Shown here: positions 25,646 to 34,796 of the stretch, one piece after another
How the letters are laid out: the number at the start of each line of letters is the position of its first letter
How positions within the stretch are numbered: the first letter of the stretch is position 1
From: Cucumis sativus
Taxonomy: Eukaryota; Streptophyta; Magnoliopsida; Cucurbitales; Cucurbitaceae
Direction of reading: 5' to 3'
DNA length: 64,000 bases
Assembly: GCF_000004075.3 (NCBI RefSeq)
Contig: NC_026655.2
Coordinates: forward strand, 15,919,489-15,983,488
Notes under the pieces: generated by a model
The model's input: the letters and a program-made list of their open reading frames with translations, nothing else
What the model was told of the DNA's origin: nothing
The model's database searches: none
Position numbers and translations under genes: made by a program

Positions 25646-27043
25646 ATGGATGAAAGTGGTTCTGAAACTGAGATAAAAGGTGTAAAAGAAGCACTTGGAG
25701 CTGGTCAACAGCTTCTTCAGAAGCTTTATTTAGAGCTTGATAAAGAAAGAGAAGCCTCAGCTTCTGCAGCAAGTGAAGCCTTGTCAATGATTCTTCGTTT
25801 GCAAGAAGAAAAAGCTGCTATGAAGATGGAAGCAAGTCAATATCAGAGAATGGCAGAGGAAAAAATTTCTCATGCTGAAGAGTATCTTACTAGTTTTGAA
25901 GAAATGATACTTCAAAAAGAGATGGAAATTGCTTCTCTTGAATTTCAAGTCCAGGCTTATAGATATAAACTCTTGAGCTTGGGTTGTCCTGATTTAGGTC
26001 CCTGTGAACCTAGGTTTGCTGATAAATCTCTACTTCAAAAGGAGGTCTCTAGTGCTGAATCTGGTGTAAGTGGCAAGGTGAGAAGAGCAAAGTCGTTGCC
26101 TCCGACTCAATTCGATGAATTGTATGACAGAGAAGATGCTGCAGAAACGGAGACATTTGAGGTTCTTAAACCAGATTGCCACCCGAATATTGTGGAACGT
26201 CCTAACCATTGTTCGTGGGAACAGATCGAGATCTTAGATGAACAAATAAAAGAAATATCTGATTCTAGAGGAAGTAGTGAAGACAGATCTGAAAGTTTGA
26301 ATATTGGGATGGGTGTTTGCCCCTCAAGCATTCATGATAAAACTGATGAGTCGAGGGCAGTTAAGCCTGACGTAAGCCCGAAATGTTCTAGTTCATCAAG
26401 TGTTCAAGACATTTATGAGATCCCAGAGGCTGATATGGATTTTAAAGGTTGTCGAAATCGGATCCAACTTCAGAAGAAGTTTCTTTTTGAAGGTGAGAAT
26501 GGACTAGGAAATCCAGAACCAATGCCGATTGAACCATTCAAACTGCACCATAAAGGTGAGCAAACCAAGGCAAAGAAAGCTTCTAGTTGCAAAAGCCAGA
26601 AGAACAAATCACCAAAGCTAAGGAGAGGGAAAGCTATAGGATCGAGCGCAATTTCTGCTCGTCAACAAATCGATGAAATTGTTGCTGAGTCTCAACCTTT
26701 TCAACAACTATGCCACATAATAGAGAAGCTCGAACAAAACAAAACTAGTGCAAGGCAAGAGATTACTGGTACAGGGGTAGGGGAGCTGTTGAAAGAGATA
26801 CAAGAACAGCTGAATTCTATTCAATCTGAGATGAAAAGTTTGCAAATCAAGCAGCGCCCTGCACAGAAAAACTCCTTGTTCGATCTTCTACAAGAGGTAT
26901 ATACTATATTCTTCTTTCCCTTTCCATTAAGATGTCACAAGTTGAGGAATTTATCCATGGATTACATCATTAATATGTGCTACAAATTTACTGAACAATA
27001 CCATTTTTTGAATGAACAGGCAATGCTACACTGTTGGTTTTGA
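25646..27043 (+). CDS. GTD-binding (DUF593) myosin-binding protein
   Basis: GTD-binding/DUF593 proteins act as plant myosin XI cargo-tail receptors (the MyoB family). Two coding exons are proposed: 25646-26896 and 27020-27043, giving 424 residues and ending AMLHCWF. The intron 26897-27019 (CAAGAG|GTATAT ... GAACAG|GC) is 123 nt, a multiple of three, and contains no in-frame stop, so an unspliced mRNA would add 41 residues. Residues 14-112 form the GTD-binding coiled coil, with LQKLYLELDKEREASASAAS and LSMILRLQEEKAAMKMEASQ. The middle is acidic/Ser-rich and low-conservation. A second coiled coil with LLKEIQEQLNSIQSEMKSLQ lies at the C-terminus. No N-terminal membrane anchor is seen, unlike MyoB1-type members. 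As I recall, At4g30830/At2g24140 are the syntenic Arabidopsis relatives. Confidence 0.88.
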   Translation: MDESGSETEIKGVKEALGAGQQLLQKLYLELDKEREASASAASEALSMILRLQEEKAAMKMEASQYQRMAEEKISHAEEYLTSFEEMILQKEMEIASLEFQVQAYRYKLLSLGCPDLGPCEPRFADKSLLQKEVSSAESGVSGKVRRAKSLPPTQFDELYDREDAAETETFEVLKPDCHPNIVERPNHCSWEQIEILDEQIKEISDSRGSSEDRSESLNIGMGVCPSSIHDKTDESRAVKPDVSPKCSSSSSVQDIYEIPEADMDFKGCRNRIQLQKKFLFEGENGLGNPEPMPIEPFKLHHKGEQTKAKKASSCKSQKNKSPKLRRGKAIGSSAISARQQIDEIVAESQPFQQLCHIIEKLEQNKTSARQEITGTGVGELLKEIQEQLNSIQSEMKSLQIKQRPAQKNSLFDLLQEVYTIFFFPFPLRCHKLRNLSMDYIINMCYKFTEQYHFLNEQAMLHCWF

Positions 27044-29623
27044 TCAAACATTGTGTTCTCTTCTACCTTGTCACCCTACAGCCCTGATGTTTAACAAAAG
27101 TTTTGGTTTTGACTGTGAGTTTGGTTGATGATTCTGATTTAGTGTGTGTTTGATTTTTTCTTTTTAACATATGGTATAGATTGGATTTGAGTTCGTAGAA
27201 TGTATAAAATGTAGAGATCAGATGCTATACTGTATATAAATCAGTAATATGACAAGAGTGGAGCATGTCTTTAGCAGAAATGTATCAAGGTATTGGTTGT
27301 TGTTTATTTGCCTCTAAATCTTGAGTGAAATACAGTTGTGTTTGTTACTTAAATACATACCCATGTTGTTCTATAGTTTTCACTATGACATATTGATCGG
27401 AGGAATCACATTTATTTGAACATGATATTGTCAACTTTAGATATAGGCCTTCGTAGGTTTATTTTTAGTTTCGTCCGAAAAAACATTATGTATGGTTGGA
27501 AATAGTTGTTCTTACTTACCAAAAATTACTCACTACTATATATTTTAGTTAATGACAAATTTTGATATCCTTGTTTGGTTAAAGATTTCTAGGTTGGACA
27601 TGAAAATGCCCCATTGCTCGACACCGAAAGAGGTATTGCATTTCCTTACAAAAGAATGAGATTTCTTTCTGAAAATTTATTGTAAATGATAAAAGTAATA
27701 GAAAATAATATAACAAAATTTATAATATATCGATGATAGTTCTAGAATCCATTGATAATAGTTTATCGGTGTCTAACAATATCTATCGTCCATAGATTTT
27801 AAAGTTTTGATATATTTGGTAAGTATTTGGCTATATTTGAAAACAACTCTATGTCTTTATTTGCCCACATTCTTTTATTATTTATTTGTTTGTTTTATTT
27901 AGTTTGAATATAGTTAATTCAATGCAATTAATTATTTGACTTTAACAACTCAAAAAATGTTTCATTAAATACATGCTTAGTTCACTTTTACCAATTAAAG
28001 CTCATTAAATATAGTTTACTAAATTTATCCATTAATTATTAATCAATATCTTAACTATATTCAATTAATTAATTAAAATTAAATCATGTTAGTACACAAA
28101 TTCATATTTTCCATTAGTGTAATTAATTACGTGTTGATTATTTATAATAAATTAGTAATTCATTGTTAATTTTGTACTTCGTTCATTATATATAATAAAA
28201 CTTCTTTTTAGTATTCTTTATTAACATAACTTATTTATCTCTATTTTCACTTTTTATATAATACATTGTTTAGGAAATTAATTTATTTAATTAGGTAAAC
28301 TTTTATGCTTAATTCAATAAATTAAATACAAAAATATATTTTTTGCTCATAAAATTTTGATAATATTTTTCAATAAACAACCAAATAAGATAATGTTTAA
28401 TTCTCACATTTAATTTCAAGACATGCTATTTTAAAATATCAATAAAATCTTACGAAACATTAAGGATTTTAACACAAACATATCCATTACACTTAAACTT
28501 TCATGAAACTGAAAAACTTACAGTAATTAGTAGCACTTTTAACATCAATAATTAAATACATAAAAATAGTTTTTTTTTTTAATTATGAATATAGCAAAAT
28601 TTATGATGATAAGATTTCAAAAGCCAAATTTAAATTATACCTTATTGATGAAATCTCTTGTGATATGTTGTATTAGTTAATACTTTTGAGCTTGATTCTA
28701 TATTTACAACCACCCCAATTTTTAAACATAGTCGATAACGACCATTAAGGGAAAAAAAAGTCTATATGAGTAACAATCGATGATGGATATGAAGTTACAA
28801 ATGAAATGATACATGCAACGAAGTAATTGCGTAAATTTGTTTTCTTTAGGGTTATTATTATGTGTAGCAATTTTAAGGACTATAATAAAGCGTGTAGTAA
28901 TATTTAAAAAAAAAAATTACAAATATAACAAAGTTTATCAACAATAAACTTTCATAGCTGATAATTATTATGATCTATTGGTGATAGACCAAAGTTGCAA
29001 TATGGTATATCAGTGATAGATTTCAACAGATTTTTCTATACCTACAATTTTTTAAAATATTGCTACATATGCTAATATTTTAAATATAGGGATAGTTGCA
29101 AATATGACAATGAGAATCAAAATATTAGTATATATATATATTTTTATAACAATATTTAAAAACAAATTGTAAATACAACAAAATATATATAAGTTTATCA
29201 ATGATAATGATACAAATCTATCACAAATAGATTTTAATATATTTATAATTTTTTTAAAAATTACTATATTTCATAATAAACCTTTTTCTTAAAACAAATT
29301 CGAAAGGAATCCTTACTTTCTTCTACAATGAGGCCGAGTGGTATATGAGGCCCATAAACTTTAGCCCAATTAGTAGGCCTATATATTTGACGGGCCATTA
29401 GAAAAACCCAATATGGTTGTCCACATAGTTAGGTAATTTTCCAAGTCCAAATCAACTTTGATTCTCAAAACCTCGTTAAAAAGAAAAAAAAGAAAGAAAG
29501 AAAGAAAGAGAATATAATAATAAATACAGTTTTTTTTTTGTGTACTTCAATAAATAAACTTTCTACATTTTTTTTCCTTCAGATTTTAGTGATTATATGA
29601 TTAGGGAAAATCTTTCAATAACC
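27044..29623. other. 3' flank and AT-rich intergenic DNA with decayed MITE-like copies
   Basis: The 3' UTR of the upstream gene probably occupies the first 250 bases. A copy of the dispersed GATATTGTC-type motif (see 5221-6262) lies at about 27425-27490. Decayed copies of the GATAGA-rich inverted repeat lie at about 27690-27830, 28885-29070 and 29140-29290. No coding exon is seen. Confidence 0.55.
28885..29070. repeat. MITE-like inverted repeat, decayed copy
   Basis: The left end, GTAGTAATATTTAAAAAA followed by ATTACAAATATAAC, is matched by the inverted right end TACAATTTTTTAAAATATTG. The interior holds GATAGACC and ATCAGTGATAGATTT motifs shared with the copy at 62118-62295. A further, less complete copy lies at 29140-29290. 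Confidence 0.55.
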
Positions 29624-30434
29624 AAAGACCTAAAAGCCCTAAACCCTAAGTCCTAACCCCTAAGTCGTAAGCCGTAAACCCTAAAAGCCCTAAAAGCCGT
29701 AAGCCCTAAAAGCCCTAAGCCCTATGCGCTAAGCCCTAAGCCATAAAAGCCCTAAAAGCCTTAAGCCCTAAAAGACCTAAGCCCTAAAAGACCTAAGCCC
29801 TAAAAGCCCTAAAAGCCGTAAGCCTTAAAAGCCCTAAGCCCTAAGCCCTATGCGCTAAGCGGTAAAAGCCCAAAGCCCAAGCCGTAATACCTAAAAGCCC
29901 TAAGCGACCTAAAAGCCCAAAGCCCAAGCCCTAAAAGCCAAAGCCCAAGCCCTAAGCCCTGAGCCCTAAAACCTAAAAGCCCTAAGCGCCCTAAAAACCC
30001 TAAAAACCCAAGCCTTATGCCCTAAGCCCTAAGCCAAAAGCCCTAAGCTCTAAAAGCCCTAAAAGCCCTAAAAGACCTAAAAGCCCTAAGTCGTAAGCCC
30101 TAAGCCCTAAAAGCCCTAAAAGCCCTAAAAGCCCTAAGTGCCCTAAGCCCTAAAAGACCTAAGCCCTAAAAGCTTTAAAAGCCCTAAGCCCTAAAAGCCC
30201 TAAGCCTTAAAAGCCCTAAGCCCTATGCGCTAAGCCGTAAAAGCCGTAAAAGCCCAAAGCCCAAGCCCTAATACCTAAAAGCCCTAAGCGTCCTAAAAGC
30301 CCTAAAAGTCCTAAAAGCCCTAAAAGCCCTAAGCCCTAAAAGACCTAAGCCCCAAGAGCTTTAAAAGCCCTAAGCCCTAAGCCCTAAAAGCCCTAAGCCT
30401 TAAAAGCCCAAAGCCCAAGCCTAATACCTAAAAG
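29624..30434. repeat. Degenerate telomere-like array (CCCTAAG / CCCTAAAAG units)
   Basis: About 810 bp composed almost entirely of CCCTAA-containing units. The Arabidopsis-type telomere repeat CCCTAAA occurs only near the start. Most units are CCCTAAG (7-mer) or CCCTAAAAG (9-mer), mixed with CCGTAAG, GCGCTAAG and ACCTAAG variants. All units share one orientation (C-rich strand on plus). Longer blocks recur within it, for example CCCTATGCGCTAAGC at three places (two of them near-identical), indicating segmental amplification. It is not a CRISPR array: there are no spacers and the genome is plant nuclear. Confidence 0.9.
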
Positions 30435-30648
30435 TTCAAAAAATGTAGAAAAAGCACTCCAAAATCCAAAATGGCAACCAAGTGTGTAGGTGCAACAGAC
30501 TTAGTCTCAACTTTAAAATTAGTGCGAGTTGAGAAATGTATTAACTCAAGCATGATGTACAAACTTGAAACGAATTAAATATTTATTCACCATCACATAA
30601 AAACAGTAATTAAATATAGGTAACATGTGTAAATAAAGGGAGAATCAC

Positions 30649-30929
30649 CTTTCTAGCAGTAGCTTTAGAGTAAGACCAAACACCATCCTCCTACTTGTAA
30701 ATCTGCTCGGTTGTCTACTTTGTTCTACACTCGTCATTTCACCGTCTAAGACCATCCATTGAAGTGGCCACCCAACCTTGGCATACAAGAGTATGTCTCA
30801 ACCTGTTAACAAATACCACTAAAACTAAGCAAGGCAAAGAAAAAAGTTTTCAAAAAATTACCTAGCTTTTAGGTCTTCATTCACACCTTTAAGTTCCTCT
30901 GTCTTCTCCTTCAACTCTTTGACAGATTG
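30649..30929 (-). pseudogene. TIM44-like pseudogene fragment, N-terminal exons
   Basis: TIM44 tethers mtHsp70 to the TIM23 channel for matrix protein import. Two adjoining exons are readable on the minus strand. 30862-30929 encodes QSVKELKEKTEELKGVNEDL plus KAR and has AG/GT borders. 30649-30724 encodes RTK-stop-TTEQIYK-stop-EDGVWS and ATARK. Both stops (TAG) replace Gln codons of the family. Phase across the intron is correct (AG|A gives Arg). These segments belong near the N-terminus of plant TIM44. The C-terminal exons lie at higher coordinates on the same strand (32797-33626), so the two parts are in the wrong order for one gene. Family assignment is from memory of the plant TIM44 sequence. 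Confidence 0.75.
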
Positions 30930-31059
30930 CTGAAATTATGTGTTTCTGCAATGTTTACCAGAACATGAAAGATTCGTTACGAAAAATAAATACAATGAAG
31001 AAATAGCAAAGCAGTCAATACAAGAAGAAAAAAGTTCACTTGAAAACGAACTAAAACAA

Positions 31060-32430
31060 TATCACTTGAACAAAATGTGTCTAAGTATCACTTGAACTTT
31101 CAAAACGACCTAAAACAGCTTACGTGTAGGTTCGTAACTCATAACCTACGAAAAAAGTTCAAATAGTGTGAAAAAAGCACTACAAGGCCCAAAATGGCTA
31201 CCAAGTGTGTAAGTGCAACAAACTTAGTTCAAACCAACCTAAAACGTGCTCAAAACGTGTCTAGGTATTACTTGAGTTTTCAAAATGACCTAGCAAATCC
31301 TAAGTGTAAGTTCGTAACTCATAATCTACCAAAAAGGTTGAAAAAAGCATTTCAAGACCAAAAATGACAACCATGTGTGTAAGTAAAACAAACTCAATCT
31401 AACCTAAAATGTATTCAAAACGTGTGTAAGTATCACTTGAATTTTCAAAACGACCAAGTAATGCTTAAGTGTAAGTTTGTAGCTCACAACCTACCAAAAT
31501 TTCAAAAAGTGTGAAAAAAGTACTTCAAGACCCAACATGTCAATCAAATGTGTTTAAAACTTAGTTTCAAACCAACCTAAAACGAGTTCAAAACGTGTCT
31601 AAGTTTCACTGGAACTTTCAAAACGACCTAAAACAACTTACGTGTAGGTTCGTAACTCATAACCTACGAAAAAAGTTCAAATAGTGTGAAAAAAGCACTA
31701 CAATACCCAAAATGGCAACCAAGTGTGTAAGTGCAACAAACTTAGTTCAAACCAACCTAAAACGTGCTCAAAACGTGTCTATGTATTACTTGAGTTTTCA
31801 AAACGACCTAACAAATCCTAAGTGTAAGTTCGTAACTCATAAACTACCAAAAAGGTTGAAAAAAGCATTTCAAGACCAAAAATGACAACCAAGTGCAACA
31901 AACTCAATCTAACCTAAAATGTATTCAAAACGTGTGTAAGTATCACTTGAATTTTCAAAACAACCAAACAATGCTTAAGTGTAAGTTTGTAACTCACAAC
32001 CTACCAAAATTTCAAAAAGTGTGAAAAAGGTACTTCAAGACCCAAAACGGCAACGAAGTATGTAAGTGCAATGAACTTAGTTTCAAGTTATCTTAAAAAG
32101 AGTTCAAAATGTGTCTAAGCTTTCAAACGGACCAAACAATACTCAAGCGTAAGTTCGTAACTCACAACCTACCAAAATTTCAAAAAGTGTGGAAAAAAGC
32201 ACTTGGAGACCCAACATGTCAATCAAATGTCTAAACAAACTTAGTTCCAAACAAACACAAAATGTGTTTGAAACGACCTAACAATGCTTAAGTGTAAGTT
32301 TGTAACTCACAAACTAACAAAAAGTTCAAAATGAGTGAACATGCACTTTGAGACCTAAAATGGTAACCAATTATGCAAGTGAAACAAACTTAGTCTTAAA
32401 CAAATCTAAAAAATGTGTTTAAAACTACTC
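31060..32430. repeat. Satellite-like tandem repeat, monomer about 150-182 bp, with higher-order structure
   Basis: Eight to nine diverged monomers contain CACTTGA(A/G)TTTTCAAAACGACC, AAGTGTAAGTTCGTAACTCA and TGACAACCAAGTGTGTAAGT landmarks. The GTGTCTAAG landmark recurs at about 31077, 31257, 31422, 31595, 31775, 31932 and later. Monomers 1-3 resemble monomers 4-6 far more than each other: the offset is 518 bp for the first two pairs and about 510 for the third, so the higher-order unit is three monomers. A partial monomer (about 30435-30520) also abuts the telomere-like array. No coding potential is seen. Confidence 0.85.
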
Positions 32431-32796
32431 TAAAGCACACACAAACACTTTCCATCTCACTCTCTATCTGCCTTGTTTCCAATTTAAATCGGCATTCATT
32501 TGGGGTTATTGTAGGTTCATATTTAGAAATAGTCATTCATGTTGTGATGCAAAATCCCTTTTATGTATCTAAAACTAAAATCACGAAAATCATCTTGGAC
32601 ATGCAGCACAACAAACTAAATTTCCACGGGAAGCCTTTGCTAACAAAATGGTAGACAATAATTACTCAAACAAGAGAGAAGGACTATAATTAATTAACAG
32701 AAGTACAAATCAATATAGGTGCACAACCACCAAACAAGAGAGAAGGAACAATAAACTTCAATAACAAAAGAAAGGTAGTATCAGGACTATCCTTAC

Positions 32797-33626
32797 TTGT
32801 TATCGAAGAAGATACCTTGGCTCTGGTAAGCCCAATGCTCAGCCTTACAACGTTCAATTACCTCAGTACTGGAGCGTTTCTTCAAAGTTTGGGAATCTAC
32901 CTAAAACATAAATATATATTACAACTTGAAAACCTCCATGGCAGAAACTTTACTTTAATTATCAAACTAGATGCTATGCAAGAATTAGTTAGCAGAAATA
33001 CAACATAAATAGTAATGATATTCTTTGGGGAGGGGATAAAAGCATCTTTCATTTTAGAAATAAGCTTAGCAGTTAGCACTAACCTTTATATAAGAAGTTA
33101 CACCCGTTTGATTACTTCTTAAACTTCAGCTACGAAATCTGGTAAAGAGAAAGACCCAATCCATAATGTTAAAGAGGAAAAGACCAAGTCAGATTCCTTT
33201 ATTCAAACAGGTTAGTATCACAGCTCCAAAGGAAAAAACTTACGGATCTCTACGACGAATTTCCTTGAATGATTGAGCAGCGTTTGATGCTTGAAACACG
33301 GTTTCATTTATGCTGTGAAAAATAAGATCGATAAATAAAACTTGTGGCTACAATTAGCCACAGAAACATAAAGCTGTGACAAAAAAACAAAAGCTAACAG
33401 ATAATTAACTATACAGTTTGTAGACAAAATACCAAATAGCCCGTAATCAAGATCACAACTCAAGCAGACAATAATGTGTAGTTTATCATTTCCAACCAAA
33501 TAATTCAATCATAAATAAGGTCAAATGGCCAAATAATATGGCCTTTCACATAAATACTTACTCCTGAATTTTTTGAACGATAATGTTATCGCTTCTCTCC
33601 CACGTTTCACGAAGGTCCTCAGCCAT
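32797..33626 (-). pseudogene. TIM44-like pseudogene fragment, C-terminal-half exons
   Basis: Four exons in correct order on the minus strand match the TIM44 C-terminal half. 33562-33626 encodes MAEDLRETWERSDNIIVQKI; 33244-33312 encodes INETVFQASNAAQSFKEIRR; about 33084-33155 encodes SFSLPDFVAEV-stop-EVIK; 32797-32900 encodes [20 protein letters not shown] followed by FFDNK. The third exon has a TAA for the expected Gln, an apparent one-base loss before its end, and GG where the acceptor AG should be. The other three keep open frames and good splice sites. The last TIM44 exons (the rest of the membrane-binding C-terminal domain) and the middle of the protein are absent. A silenced, fragmented copy is the best reading. 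Confidence 0.8.
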
Positions 33627-33859
33627 CTGCCAATTCCAATATAAGAAAATTATTTTACATATTATATTAAACATTGAAAATTCTTTTACATATTATTTTC
33701 TTTTTTTACATATTCCTATTGAAGAATCTCATTTGAGCATTTTGTGGTCAATTTGACTTGACAGAAACAACAGAACTTTCAATTAGAAGGAAGCAAGATG
33801 TCCAGTTTTTTTGAACTGATGTTTTTTTTTTTTTTTTTTGCTTTAACTTGCTGTAAATT

Positions 33860-34785
33860 GGAGATGTTTTCCATAACTACTTCGGCTTGGAGCCCTCTCT
33901 CTACTCCTTATGTAATTTCAAGAAATAGATAAAATCCAAGTTAAACTAGATAAGTGGAAAAGATATAGTCTTTTTAGTGGAGGTCGGGCCACACTTTGTA
34001 AATCGGTTTTTTCCCATATACCTACACACTATATGTCTATATTCTTAATGCCAGAAAAGATGATTCATAAAGTGATTAATTGGAAGGTGGGGTCTTGTTC
34101 GCAAGAGGATGGTGGACTCGTCGTCGATGGTGCAACGTTAAAAAAATGCAACCTTCTTGCTAAATGGGGATGGAGATTTATAAATGAAAAGAATTCCCTT
34201 TGGGCTAAAGTGGTGAAGAGTATCCATGGAGAAAGTTAATTTGGATGGCATACTAAAAGAATTGCCACTTGCAGTCTCCATAGTCCCTGGATTAACATTT
34301 TGAGATGCTAGCTTCAAGTGGATTCCTAGGCATTGTTCAAGTTCGGTGATGGTTGAAGAATAGCATTTTGGAATGATTTTTGGGCAGATGTTGTTTCTTT
34401 TCAAGATCGTTTAGATTGTCTTTGAACTCTAATAATGGAGATGTAAAGGAGTTTTGGGACTCTTCCACTACTTCATGGGCTCTAAATTTCAGGAGACTTC
34501 TAAAAGTTGAAGAAATAGATGAATTTCAAGTCTCCCAAAATAAAAGAACCTAGAAATCAGAATCAAATGGGAAGTTTTTGGTTCATTCATTAGTCAACCA
34601 TCTCTCCATTGTCTCCCCAATTGAAAAACATTTATACTCGACAATTTGGAAGACAAAAAGCCCTAGAAGAGTGAATATCACGCTTTGGAGAAAGCGAAAT
34701 GGACTATGAACTGTGCAGAAGTTTTGCAAATGAAACCTTCCTTTCACAGTTTATCTCCTCATATTTGCCCCTTGTGTTTGCATGC
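33860..34785 (+). mobile_element. LINE (non-LTR retrotransposon) fragment, RT end plus part of zf-RVT
   Basis: Conceptual translation with stops and frameshifts gives KLDKWKRYSLFSGGRATLCK, then PTHYMSIFLMP, then LLAKWGWRFINEKNSLWAKV, the classic end of plant L1-type reverse transcriptase. The zinc-binding (zf-RVT) part follows, with IWKTKSPRRVNITLW and a CPLC pair at about 34757-34770. The element stops abruptly inside the zinc-binding region and is followed within about 15 bases by leucine-rich repeats of the kinase pseudogene. LINEs are usually 5'-truncated; here the 3' end is missing too, so the junction is a rearrangement rather than a clean insertion. Confidence 0.85.
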
Positions 34786-34796
34786 TTTATAATTTA

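Noticed and set aside
29624..32430. CRISPR-like repeat arrays
   Set aside because: Units are contiguous and without unique spacers, and the DNA is plant nuclear; they are telomere-like and satellite repeats.
29624..32430. Ancient chromosome-fusion point marked by telomere plus satellite
   Set aside because: The genes on both sides appear to belong to the same conserved block, so an insertion explains the data better; kept only as a less likely alternative.
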